Shown here: piece after piece, positions 1-6,517 of the stretch
How the letters are laid out: each line of letters begins with the position of its first letter
How positions within the stretch are numbered: position 1 is the stretch's first letter
Assembly (NCBI GenBank): GCA_964508895.1
Contig: CAZDWF010000116.1
Span: 1 to 11,118 of the forward strand
Direction of reading: 5' to 3'
From: M55B132 sp964508895
Lineage (GTDB): Bacteria > Bacteroidota > Bacteroidia > Bacteroidales > B18-G4
Length of the DNA stretch: 11,118 nt
The notes under the pieces: model-generated
The model's input: only the letters and a program-made list of their open reading frames with translations
Told to the model about the DNA's origin: nothing
The model's database searches: none
Translations under genes and position numbers: made by a program

Positions 1-1199
1 CTGAGAAACCTTCTTATAAAAATGATGTTCAAGATAATGAAAATAATGGTAGCAAAACCAACAACTCTCAACAAGTATGTTTTATAAAGGTTAATTTCAG
101 GAGTTCTTTGCTTCCAGGGGTCTATTCCATCGTATCTGAAAACCGGATTCAAATACATAACTGATTTATCATTAAAAATTATCTCTGTTCTAATGTAGGT
201 ATCATCATCCTTGATCACATATGCCGCACTATCAACCTTATGAGCAGCATATCTCACCTTGCCATGCTGTCCTTTGAATACAATATGCTTAACATCCCCA
301 CTTGCTTTCACTTTAAAAGTATTGCCTTCCATCTTAGCATAATTTAAATAAGGAAGGGTTTTTGCTTTAGTAATTTTCACATCCATGGGTTCATCAGCAT
401 ACCTGAAAACATCAAATCCATATGATCTTCCATTCTTCAGAGCTTCGCTAATCGAATCACCATGCAGTGCATTAGAATTAATGTAAGTACATCTGTGGCC
501 CACTTCATCAGGCCTGGAAACATCATGAGCATCATCATTTCCCAGGATGGTAGCCGGATAGCCGGCTGACAATGCTGAATCCCAATGATGTGGAGATCGC
601 CCAAAATAATTTAACACCTCGATGCCGGTATAACCGGAAAGATATTTCATGTCCTCAGCCATGTATGCATCTCTTATTTTTGGATGGGCTATATACACAA
701 GCTCGCTACTCTCTCCTAATAAATCAATGATATGCTGCTTGTTGTGTAATGTCTGGAAAAATGGATAATCGGTCCAGATCACTTTTTCAGCACCAATTAA
801 AACCTGATGAGTTTTATGTATTCCATAACCATGTTCATAAACCGGCAAATATTCAGGGCTACTACTCCCAAATTTATTTATCTTCTGATAGTCTGAAATA
901 GCTATTACCTCATAATTAAGACTACGATACACGCTGTCTATCAATACGTTTTCGTTTTTTCTTCCATTCGTTATACCACCCCAGGCATGGGATTGCACCT
1001 GAAAATTAGCTCTTCTCCAATGGAGATCATTAATATCCTGATAAGGATTAAATAAGTGATCACCTTTGAAAGCCTGAGGTTCCGGAAAATCATAAACAGG
1101 ACAAATAATATATTCAACGGCAATTACGGTAAACAAAATCAGAAGTATTATTCCAATAGATTTAAGTATCCAGGAAAATATCTTTATTATGAATTTCAT
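1..1199 (-). CDS. Membrane-anchored PHP-domain-like protein with degenerate first metal motif (partial, C-terminus beyond window)
   Basis: An uninterrupted frame starts with ATG at 1199 and runs off the left edge after 399 codons. Residues about 5-29 form a hydrophobic N-terminal membrane segment, and residues about 374-396 form a second one, so the central domain is probably exported and anchored at both ends. The central part resembles PHP phosphoesterases related to TrpH and PolC-PHP: NF-QVQS-HAWGG at 65-75, ISDYQ at 101-105, IAHPK at 170-174 and NDDAHD at 221-226. In relatives as I recall them, the first motif is HxH; here those two positions read Gln67 and Gln69, so metal binding may be reduced or rearranged, possibly using His71. 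The later His/Asp positions are kept. A Bacteroidota-type -7 element precedes the gene. The substrate is unknown. Confidence is good for the frame and moderate for the PHP assignment. Confidence 0.72.
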   Translation of the reverse strand, partial: MKFIIKIFSWILKSIGIILLILFTVIAVEYIICPVYDFPEPQAFKGDHLFNPYQDINDLHWRRANFQVQSHAWGGITNGRKNENVLIDSVYRSLNYEVIAISDYQKINKFGSSSPEYLPVYEHGYGIHKTHQVLIGAEKVIWTDYPFFQTLHNKQHIIDLLGESSELVYIAHPKIRDAYMAEDMKYLSGYTGIEVLNYFGRSPHHWDSALSAGYPATILGNDDAHDVSRPDEVGHRCTYINSNALHGDSISEALKNGRSYGFDVFRYADEPMDVKITKAKTLPYLNYAKMEGNTFKVKASGDVKHIVFKGQHGKVRYAAHKVDSAAYVIKDDDTYIRTEIIFNDKSVMYLNPVFRYDGIDPWKQRTPEINLYKTYLLRVVGFATIIFIILNIIFIRRFL

Positions 1200-1221
1200 T
1201 AGTTTATTTTAGGTTATGGTG

Positions 1222-1229
1222 CAAAAATA
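1222..1229 (-). promoter_or_regulatory. Candidate -7 promoter element of the PHP-like gene
   Basis: Read on the minus strand this is TATTTTTG, an exact match to the Bacteroidota -7 consensus TAnnTTTG, lying 22 nt upstream of the ATG at 1199. No convincing TTTG/TTG -33 element is seen at the expected distance, so this is a motif call only. Confidence 0.4.
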
Positions 1230-1280
1230 CCAATTTAATCGTGATGTATTACGTATGATATGTTAAGTGAAATTATTAAT

Positions 1281-1288
1281 TAACTTTG
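1281..1288 (+). promoter_or_regulatory. Candidate -7 promoter element of the Hpt gene
   Basis: TAACTTTG matches TAnnTTTG exactly and ends 28 nt before the ATG at 1317, which would give a leader of roughly 20-25 nt. The -33 element is not clear. Confidence 0.45.
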
Positions 1289-1316
1289 TTTCTTTGATCA
1301 ATTAATATCAAGCTGA

Positions 1317-1670
1317 ATGATGGGGTCTTCAAATCTATATGACCTGGCAACTATCAAAGAATATGTCGGCAATAATGAGGAACAGGTCTTAGAGATCATC
1401 ATGATATTTCTGAATGATGTTCCTGAAATGCTTAACAAACTATTTGAAGGTAATGATATTAGTGATTTTGAACAGCTTCATTTTTATTCACATAAACTTA
1501 AATCCTCCATTGATCTTTTCAAAATCAGTGAATTACAGGATGAGATACGTAAACTGGAAAGCAATGCCAAAATGAAAATAAACACAGGAGATATTCCTGG
1601 TCAATTAACCCAAATCAGTAAAGTATTGAATAATGTCATCACCCAGATAAAAGAGGATTTCCGGCTTTAG
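1317..1670 (+). CDS. Stand-alone Hpt (histidine phosphotransfer) domain protein
   Basis: This 117-residue protein has the size and helical pattern of a single Hpt domain, which relays phosphate between receiver domains in a multistep phosphorelay in the cytoplasm. The conserved phosphorylation segment is SHKLKSS at residues 58-64, with His59 as the expected phospho-acceptor and Lys62 in the usual position; it corresponds to the family's aHxLKGss signature, with Ser replacing Gly. The N-terminal YDLATIKEYVGNNEEQV stretch (8-24) is also typical of the family's first helix. Two adjacent ATGs (1317 and 1320) could each serve as start. A TAnnTTTG motif sits just upstream. No histidine kinase or response regulator lies nearby, so its partners are encoded elsewhere. 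It is transcribed convergently with the carboxyltransferase gene. The Hpt call is made from the His motif and size. Confidence 0.8.
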   Translation: MMGSSNLYDLATIKEYVGNNEEQVLEIIMIFLNDVPEMLNKLFEGNDISDFEQLHFYSHKLKSSIDLFKISELQDEIRKLESNAKMKINTGDIPGQLTQISKVLNNVITQIKEDFRL

Positions 1671-1709
1671 AAATAACAAATACATCCTAACACTCCTTGC
1701 CCGCATCTA

Positions 1710-1737
1710 CTACGAACTACAAACTACGAACCACAAT
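1710..1737. repeat. Heptanucleotide array, CTACGAA family
   Basis: Three units in exact 7-bp register (CTACGAA, CTACAAA, CTACGAA from 1710 to 1730) are followed by a decayed fourth, CCACAAT. The array lies in the convergent gap between the Hpt gene and the carboxyltransferase gene. The same word on the other strand (AGTTCGT) occurs at 7713-7726. Confidence 0.75.
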
Positions 1738-1753
1738 CTCTTCTCCTGTCACA

Positions 1754-1774
1754 CGTTACGCGTTAAGCGTCACG
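1754..1774. repeat. Heptanucleotide array, CGTNACG family
   Basis: Three 7-bp units, CGTTACG, CGTTAAG and CGTCACG, lie end to end only 7 bp before the carboxyltransferase stop codon at 1781. Because each unit is nearly its own reverse complement, the array can fold: CGTTACGC pairs with GCGTCACG at 7 of 8 positions around a GTTAA loop. A structural or terminator-like role between the convergent genes is possible, but there is no adjacent T-run. Confidence 0.7.
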
Positions 1775-1780
1775 ATTATC

Positions 1781-3316
1781 TTACAGTGGTATATTTCCGT
1801 GCTTTTTAGGAGGATTGGATTTGCTCTTGTTCTGAGTCATTTCCAAAGCCTGAATAAGCTTGAATCTTGTTTCTCTCGGATAAATTATCTCATCAACATA
1901 TCCGAATGATGCTGCTTTGTAAGGACTTGCAAAAGTATTCTTATAATCCTCAACAGCTTTTTTCTTATCCTTGTCAGATAATCTATCACGAAAAATGATA
2001 TTAACAGCTCCTTCAGATCCCATCACTGCTATCTCTGCAGTAGGATAAGCCAAGTTAATATCGGCACCGATATGTTTGCTCGACATCACATCATAGGCAC
2101 CTCCATAAGCTTTTCGTGTGATCAGGGTTATCTTTGGAACTGTTGCTTCCGCAAAGGCATATAACAACTTTGCTCCATGTTTAATTATTCCCCCATATTC
2201 CTGGGTTGTTCCAGGCAGAAAACCAGGGACATCCACGAAAGTGATTATAGGGATATTGAATGCATCACAGAAGCGTACAAAACGTGCTCCTTTCAGAGAT
2301 GAGTTTATATCCAGCACACCGGCAAGATGTGCAGGCTGATTGGCAACTATACCCACAGTGCGGCCATCCATTCGGGCAAATCCAACCACAATATTCTCAG
2401 CATAATGCGGTTGTACTTCGAAGAAATTCTGATTATCGACAACAGTTTCAATAATTTCCTTTATATCATATGGTTTATTTGGATCATCAGGAACAATGTT
2501 CTGCAATTTCTCATCTTGCCTGCGGATATCATCTGAACATGGTTTTACGGGAGGGTCGTCCATATTATTTGATGGGATAAAACTTACCAATTCCCTGATC
2601 ATCATCAAGGTCATTTCTTCATCATCAGCCATAAAATGTGCAACACCAGATTTTGTATTATGTGACAAGGCTCCGCCAAGGTCTTCTTTTGTAACCTCTT
2701 CATGCGTTACTGCTTTTATCACATCAGGACCGGTAATAAACATATAACTTGATTGCTTCACCATGAAGATAAAGTCTGTTATAGCAGGTGAATAAACAGC
2801 ACCACCGGCACAGGGTCCCATGATAGCCGATATCTGAGGGACTACACCCGAGCCTATAACATTCCTGTAAAACACATCGGCATAGCCACCCAGGCTTTCA
2901 ACACCTTCCTGTATCCTTGCACCTCCTGAATCATTTAATCCTATGATGGGAGCTCCCATACGCATTGCCAGGTCCATGATCTTAACGATCTTTTCAGAAT
3001 TGGCTTTCGACATGGTACCGCCAAAAACAGTGAAGTCCTGGGCAAAAATATAAACAAGCCTTCCATCAATTTTTCCATAACCGGCAACCACGCCATCACC
3101 CAGTATCTTGTTTTGTTCCATGTTGAAGTCGGTGCAACGATGTGTTACGAATTTGTCAATCTCAACAAAAGTTCCAGGATCAACAAGTATTTCAATTCTT
3201 TCCCTGGCCGTTTTCCGGCCCATACTGTGTTGTTTATCAATCCTTTCTTTTCCTCCGCCAAGTTCTGCGATCTTACTTCTTTGTTCAAATGATTTATATT
3301 TCTTTTCTACTGACAT
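1781..3316 (-). CDS. pccB: Acyl-CoA carboxylase carboxyltransferase subunit (propionyl-CoA carboxylase beta / MmdA-type)
   Basis: The 511-residue protein is a full-length carboxyltransferase of the PccB/AccD5/MmdA family, which moves CO2 from carboxybiotin to an acyl-CoA (or the reverse in sodium-pumping decarboxylases). Two crotonase-fold halves are visible. The N-half carries RKTARERIEILVD (34-46), SGGARIQEG (130-138) and GPCAGGAVYSPA (167-178). The C-half carries VDVPGFLPGTTQEYGG (361-376), KAYGGAYDVMSSKH (402-415) and AYPTAEIAVMG (423-433). The terminus PPKKHGNIPL is typical of the family. Asp419 in GADIN appears to sit where propionyl-specific homologues such as mycobacterial AccD5 have Asp, but I could not run an alignment. 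It is the last gene of a three-gene operon with biotin carboxylase, which favours an ATP-dependent carboxylase over a decarboxylase. Exact substrate (propionyl- versus acetyl-CoA) remains an inference. Confidence 0.92.
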   Translation of the reverse strand: MSVEKKYKSFEQRSKIAELGGGKERIDKQHSMGRKTARERIEILVDPGTFVEIDKFVTHRCTDFNMEQNKILGDGVVAGYGKIDGRLVYIFAQDFTVFGGTMSKANSEKIVKIMDLAMRMGAPIIGLNDSGGARIQEGVESLGGYADVFYRNVIGSGVVPQISAIMGPCAGGAVYSPAITDFIFMVKQSSYMFITGPDVIKAVTHEEVTKEDLGGALSHNTKSGVAHFMADDEEMTLMMIRELVSFIPSNNMDDPPVKPCSDDIRRQDEKLQNIVPDDPNKPYDIKEIIETVVDNQNFFEVQPHYAENIVVGFARMDGRTVGIVANQPAHLAGVLDINSSLKGARFVRFCDAFNIPIITFVDVPGFLPGTTQEYGGIIKHGAKLLYAFAEATVPKITLITRKAYGGAYDVMSSKHIGADINLAYPTAEIAVMGSEGAVNIIFRDRLSDKDKKKAVEDYKNTFASPYKAASFGYVDEIIYPRETRFKLIQALEMTQNKSKSNPPKKHGNIPL

Positions 3317-3341
3317 ATATGTTTTTTTTTCGTGACGCTTG

Positions 3342-3360
3342 ATCTCGTCTCAAACGAGAT
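3342..3360. other. Intercistronic perfect hairpin
   Basis: ATCTCGT and ACGAGAT form a perfect 7-bp inverted repeat around a 5-nt loop in the 62-nt gap between the carrier-protein and carboxyltransferase genes. On the minus-strand transcript it is followed by A-rich, not U-rich, sequence, so it is not a classical terminator in the operon direction. It may affect mRNA processing or stability. A single CGTGACG heptamer at 3331-3337 lies beside it. Confidence 0.45.
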
Positions 3361-3378
3361 AACAATGTGATTTAAAAT

Positions 3379-3876
3379 TTATTCAATTACAATTAAGGGT
3401 TGATGTGAATTTATTGTATCACCTTCCTTTACCTTGATCTCTTTAATGAGGCGATCTTTCTTTACTTTGTATTCGCTCTCCATTTTCATAGCAGAGACAA
3501 TTATTACTGTATCTCCAGCTTTAACATTATCACCTTCTTTAACCAGTATCCTGACAATCTTTCCAGGCATTGGAGAGGAAATAATATTTTCTTCAAGATC
3601 GTCTTCCTTATTACGGCTCATTAAATATTTGCATTCAGCATCAACTATATCAACTTTGTAAGACCTTGAATAAGTGTTGACAAGATATTTTTTATTTTCT
3701 TCTTCAATAAGTTCGATATTGTGTGATTTATTATCGATTAGAACAGAATACACTCCTTCCTCAACCATTTCAATATCAGCTTCATATTTCTTACCATCGA
3801 TAGAAAGCTTTAATACATTTCCATCTCTGCTAAGTAATTCAACCTGTGCTATCCTGTCATCTATTTTTATTTCCAT
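3379..3876 (-). CDS. Biotin carboxyl carrier protein of acyl-CoA carboxylase
   Basis: This 165-residue protein carries the biotin that shuttles carboxyl groups between the biotin carboxylase and carboxyltransferase. The C-terminal biotinyl domain (about 98-165) begins with SPMPGKIVRILVKEGD and contains the AMKM motif at 129-132, with Lys131 as the expected biotinylated residue. The first ~90 residues are not the Ala/Pro-rich linker of E. coli AccB. They look like a beta-rich module, with alternating hydrophobic strands in EADIEMVEEGVYSVLID and KSHNIELIEEE. That fits the BT/linker part of propionyl-CoA carboxylase alpha chains, which suggests a split alpha subunit. It lies 18 nt downstream of the biotin carboxylase stop and 62 nt upstream of the carboxyltransferase, same strand, consistent with one operon. 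Confidence 0.9.
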   Translation of the reverse strand: MEIKIDDRIAQVELLSRDGNVLKLSIDGKKYEADIEMVEEGVYSVLIDNKSHNIELIEEENKKYLVNTYSRSYKVDIVDAECKYLMSRNKEDDLEENIISSPMPGKIVRILVKEGDNVKAGDTVIIVSAMKMESEYKVKKDRLIKEIKVKEGDTINSHQPLIVIE

Positions 3877-3894
3877 AACAATTGCTTTTTCAAA

Positions 3895-5400
3895 TTAGAG
3901 ACGATCAATATTTTTCTTTCTTCCACAATTCTTCCAGTTACTTTTATCGTTTTTGGCATAAACCTTTGATTGAAGGTTATTCATTTTGTTGGTATAATCA
4001 ATATATGCCGCTATAATGGCAACATCTTCTATTTTTTCATCGTGCTTGGGAGGAAACATTAATAACTTATTATTCTTTTCAACAAAGTGGGTATTATATT
4101 TTCCTTTTACAAAATCAGGACAATCCATTATTCTTTCCAGGAAAGGAATGTTTGTTTTCACACCAGTGATCTTATAAGCGTATAACGCCCTTTTCATCCT
4201 GTTGATGGCTTCCTCACGTGTACGTGCCCACACAATAAGTTTTGATATCATAGGATCATAATAAATAGGGATCTCAAAACCCTCATAAACATAACCATCA
4301 TGTCTTACACCAAAACCCAGGGGTTCTGTAATATGCTTGATAACACCTGCGCTTGGCATAAAATTATTTTCAGGGTCTTCAGCATATATCCGGCATTCTA
4401 TTGCATGTCCGAACTGGCTAAGGTCTTCTTGTTTGATCTCCAGTCTTTCACCATTTGCAATCTTTATCTGCTCTTTCACAAGATCTATCCCAACAACCCT
4501 TTCTGTAACAGGATGTTCAACCTGAAGACGTGTATTCATTTCCAGGAAATAGTAGTTAAGATTGTCATCTACAATAAATTCAATGGTTCCGGCTCCTGCA
4601 TAATCAACCGCTTGTGCTGCTTTAACTGCAAAATCACCCATTTCCTTTCTTATCTGAGGATTCATTATAGGTGATGGTGTTTCCTCAACAATCTTCTGAT
4701 GTCTTCTTTGAACTGAACATTCTCTTTCAAAAAGGTGTATGGTATTTCCAAAATTATCACCTAATATCTGAAATTCTATATGGTGGGGAGACTCAATATA
4801 TTTCTCGATGTAAACAGCGTCATTACCAAAAGAAGCTTTAGCCTCACTTCTAGCAGCACGAATACCATCAAGTACTCCTTTTTCATCCTTAACAAGGCGC
4901 ATTCCTTTTCCACCACCACCGGCAGAAGCTTTAATCATCACAGGGCATCCTATTTCTTTTGCTTTTTCAAGTGCTTCTTTTTCATTGGTGATTAACTCAG
5001 AACCCGGAACGATCGGGACTCCTGCAGCTATCATTGTCTCCCTTGAAGTAAGCTTATCTCCCATAGTGCGGATTGCCTCAGCAGAAGGGCCAATAAATAT
5101 GATGCCTTCTTTTTCACATCTCTCAGAGAACTCAGCATTTTCAGATAAGAATCCATATCCGGGATGTATGGCATCAGCACCTGATCTTTTTGCGGTACTT
5201 ATGATCTTATCAGCATTCAAATAGCTTTCTGTAGATGGTGATGGACCTATGAAATAGGCCTCATCGGCATATCTGACATGCATTGATTTCCGGTCTGCCT
5301 CTGAATACACAGCAACAGTAGTAATACCCATCTCTCTGCATGAACGCATCACTCTAACGGCAATTTCCCCACGGTTAGCTACCAGTACTTTTTTTATCAT
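3895..5400 (-). CDS. accC: Biotin carboxylase subunit of acyl-CoA carboxylase
   Basis: This enzyme carboxylates the carrier's biotin using ATP and bicarbonate. The 501 residues show the complete ATP-grasp architecture: N-terminal KVLVANRGEIAVRV (4-17), HPGYGFLSENAEF (79-91), the Gly-rich ATP loop GGGGKGMRL (161-169), CSVQRRHQK (228-236) and the catalytic EMNTRLQVEHPVTE (287-300). E. coli AccC is about 449 residues; the extra ~50 C-terminal residues here are charged and Lys/Asn-rich. Adding the 165-residue carrier protein gives a total close to a fused PccA alpha chain, so this may be a split version of one. It is first in the operon, with a candidate -7 element just upstream. Function as biotin carboxylase is nearly certain; naming it accC rather than pccA is a convention. 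Confidence 0.93.
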   Translation of the reverse strand: MIKKVLVANRGEIAVRVMRSCREMGITTVAVYSEADRKSMHVRYADEAYFIGPSPSTESYLNADKIISTAKRSGADAIHPGYGFLSENAEFSERCEKEGIIFIGPSAEAIRTMGDKLTSRETMIAAGVPIVPGSELITNEKEALEKAKEIGCPVMIKASAGGGGKGMRLVKDEKGVLDGIRAARSEAKASFGNDAVYIEKYIESPHHIEFQILGDNFGNTIHLFERECSVQRRHQKIVEETPSPIMNPQIRKEMGDFAVKAAQAVDYAGAGTIEFIVDDNLNYYFLEMNTRLQVEHPVTERVVGIDLVKEQIKIANGERLEIKQEDLSQFGHAIECRIYAEDPENNFMPSAGVIKHITEPLGFGVRHDGYVYEGFEIPIYYDPMISKLIVWARTREEAINRMKRALYAYKITGVKTNIPFLERIMDCPDFVKGKYNTHFVEKNNKLLMFPPKHDEKIEDVAIIAAYIDYTNKMNNLQSKVYAKNDKSNWKNCGRKKNIDRL

Positions 5401-5422
5401 AATTCAATTTTAGAAGGAAACG

Positions 5423-5430
5423 CAAATATA
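5423..5430 (-). promoter_or_regulatory. Candidate -7 promoter element of the carboxylase operon
   Basis: The minus strand reads TATATTTG, an exact TAnnTTTG match lying 22 nt upstream of the biotin carboxylase ATG at 5400. No other promoter-like motif was seen in the two gaps of the operon, consistent with transcription from here. The -33 box is not evident. Confidence 0.5.
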
Positions 5431-5461
5431 CAGAAAAAGTTTATTGTTCGTGAGCATAAAT

Positions 5462-5545
5462 GGATGCTGGATACCGGATGCTGGATACCGGATACCGGAT
5501 GCCAGATGCCAGATGCCGGATGCCAGATGCCGGATGCCGGTATCT
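5462..5545. repeat. Long heptanucleotide array, GGATGCC/GGATACC/AGATGCC
   Basis: Eleven units follow each other in strict 7-bp register from 5462 to 5538, made only of GGATGCT, GGATACC, GGATGCC and AGATGCC. A decayed unit, GGTATCT, follows. The first half alternates GGATGCT and GGATACC and the second half alternates AGATGCC and GGATGCC, which suggests higher-order duplication. The array fills the divergent gap between the carboxylase operon and the TrpF-like gene. It happens to be open in the TrpF frame, giving a spurious 7-residue Cys/Pro/Asp repeat, which should not be annotated as protein. Confidence 0.9.
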
Positions 5546-5580
5546 GTAAGTTAATTACTTTTCACTATATTTATATTCCA

Positions 5581-6243
5581 ATGAAGCAATCTGTCAAAAT
5601 AAAAATCTGTGGTATCAGAAATATTGAGGATGCCATTATAGCCATTCATTATGGTGCTGATGAGATTGGTTTTTTGATAGGGCAGGAACATCCATCCGAT
5701 GATTTCATTTCCTGCGTATTTGCTGAAAGTATCTCTGCAGAAATACAAGACAAAGCTGTTTTCAGGATAGTGACACATTATTCAGATGCTGACAAAATAC
5801 TTGACCTTATTTACAGGACAGGAATAAAAAACATTCAATTGCATGGGAAGATCACTATTGATCTCATGCACATTTTATTAAATGAAAGGCCTGATCTGGA
5901 TGTAAGATCATTATTACATATTCAAGATGTTGTACCGGAAACGGAAAACGAAATAATAAAACTATCCGATTCCATCATCCTTGACACATATAATCCTGAA
6001 ACAGATCAGGTTGGCGGAACAGGATTTACACATGACTGGGAACTCAGTGCTGAATTTATCAGAAAATGCAGAAGACCGGTTTGGCTTGCAGGAGGATTAG
6101 ACCCAGAGAATGTATATGAAGCAATAAAAATTACAAAACCTTATGGAGTGGATGTGAACAGTGGTGTGAAGGGTAAATCAGGTAATAAGGACGCTGAAAA
6201 GATTAAGCAGTTCGTTACGAACAGTTCTGAGATAAATTATTGA
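5581..6243 (+). CDS. TrpF-like phosphoribosylanthranilate isomerase family protein (orphan paralogue)
   Basis: The 220-residue protein is a (beta/alpha)8 barrel of the TrpF family, which isomerises phosphoribosylanthranilate in tryptophan synthesis. Visible motifs are KIKICGIRN (6-14) with Cys10 as the expected general base, ADEIGFLIG (26-34), IQLHG (85-89), ILLDT-type SIILDT with Asp135 as the expected general acid, GGTGFTHDW (145-153), LAGGLDPENV (169-178) and GVDVNSGVKG (189-198). Start: the frame stays open back to 5464, but that part is only the heptanucleotide array, and family homology begins right after ATG 5581. There are no trp genes beside it. The SPR-type segment after the second strand is replaced by GQEHPSDDFI and the VGVF strand by FRIVTHY, which in my memory marks a divergent TrpF-like subfamily. 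True PRAI activity is plausible but not certain. Confidence 0.75.
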   Translation: MKQSVKIKICGIRNIEDAIIAIHYGADEIGFLIGQEHPSDDFISCVFAESISAEIQDKAVFRIVTHYSDADKILDLIYRTGIKNIQLHGKITIDLMHILLNERPDLDVRSLLHIQDVVPETENEIIKLSDSIILDTYNPETDQVGGTGFTHDWELSAEFIRKCRRPVWLAGGLDPENVYEAIKITKPYGVDVNSGVKGKSGNKDAEKIKQFVTNSSEINY

Positions 6244-6383
6244 TATGTACATGAATTATTGAAAAAGATGTAACGGTTTATTTCTTGTTCTTTTTCAGTC
6301 CAATTAGAAAATTCACACGTCATTCTTCCATTCGGTTCTCCGTCAGTTAAAAATAGTTTTATTGCTTTTCCAAATTTCTTCAT
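6237..6383 (-). pseudogene. N-terminal fragment of a GIY-YIG nuclease-family protein
   Basis: A 48-codon frame starts at ATG 6383 and ends with TAA at 6237-6239, overlapping the last codons of the TrpF-like gene on the opposite strand. Its first ~29 residues (MKKFGKAIKLFLTDGEPNGR followed by MTCEFSNWT) closely resemble the conserved N-terminal module of bacterial GIY-YIG nuclease family proteins as I recall it, where the sequence continues NWTGKxYxIPR. Here the similarity stops sharply after NWT at about position 6297, and the remaining 19 residues look like unrelated read-through. The whole catalytic GIY-YIG domain is absent. It is best read as the stump of a deleted or interrupted gene. The family assignment rests on a short match. 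Confidence 0.55.
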
Positions 6384-6417
6384 GTTTACTGTCTCTTTAT
6401 TTTACCCAATGAACGCC

Positions 6418-6490
6418 AACGGTTTGCGTGTATGTGCCGTAGCTTGCCCGAAGAGCAGCTATGACATATGACCGCGTGTTGTGTGCCGTT
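6418..6490. repeat. Imperfect palindromic intergenic element
   Basis: This 73-bp, locally GC-rich element begins AACGG and ends CCGTT, so its ends pair. Its core TAGCT-T-GC (6440-6447) pairs with GCAGCTA (6455-6461) around a 7-nt loop with one bulged T. The arms continue imperfectly outward (GTATGT-GCCG against TGACATATGAC). It lies between the stop of the exported-protein gene and the ATG of the GIY-YIG fragment. The word GTTGTGTGCCGTTAT at 6478-6492 recurs inverted at 6902-6916. The shape recalls integron attC sites or a MITE, but neither the attC core consensus nor a target duplication is convincing. Confidence 0.55.
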
Positions 6491-6517
6491 ATTTCTTAAA
6501 TATTTGAAATTGTTAAT

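Noticed and set aside
1697..1909. Plus-strand frame crossing the 3' end of the carboxyltransferase gene
   Set aside because: It runs through two repeat arrays and antisense to a well-supported gene; no protein-like pattern.
3342..3360. Rho-independent terminator between carrier and carboxyltransferase genes
   Set aside because: On the transcribed strand the stem is followed by A residues, and the T-run lies on the wrong side.
4300..4674. 124-codon plus-strand frame inside the biotin carboxylase gene
   Set aside because: It is antisense to the conserved ATP-grasp domain and shows no recognisable domain.
5462..5545. CRISPR array
   Set aside because: The 7-bp units are contiguous with no spacers, and no cas genes are present.
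5464..5580. N-terminal extension of the TrpF-like protein with a Cys/Pro/Asp 7-residue repeat
   Set aside because: It is the translation of the heptanucleotide array. Family homology starts at Met 5581, and the extension has no counterpart in TrpF proteins.
6418..6490. Firm call of an integron attC site
   Set aside because: The end sequences do not fit the attC core consensus and no integrase is visible, so it is kept only as a hypothesis.
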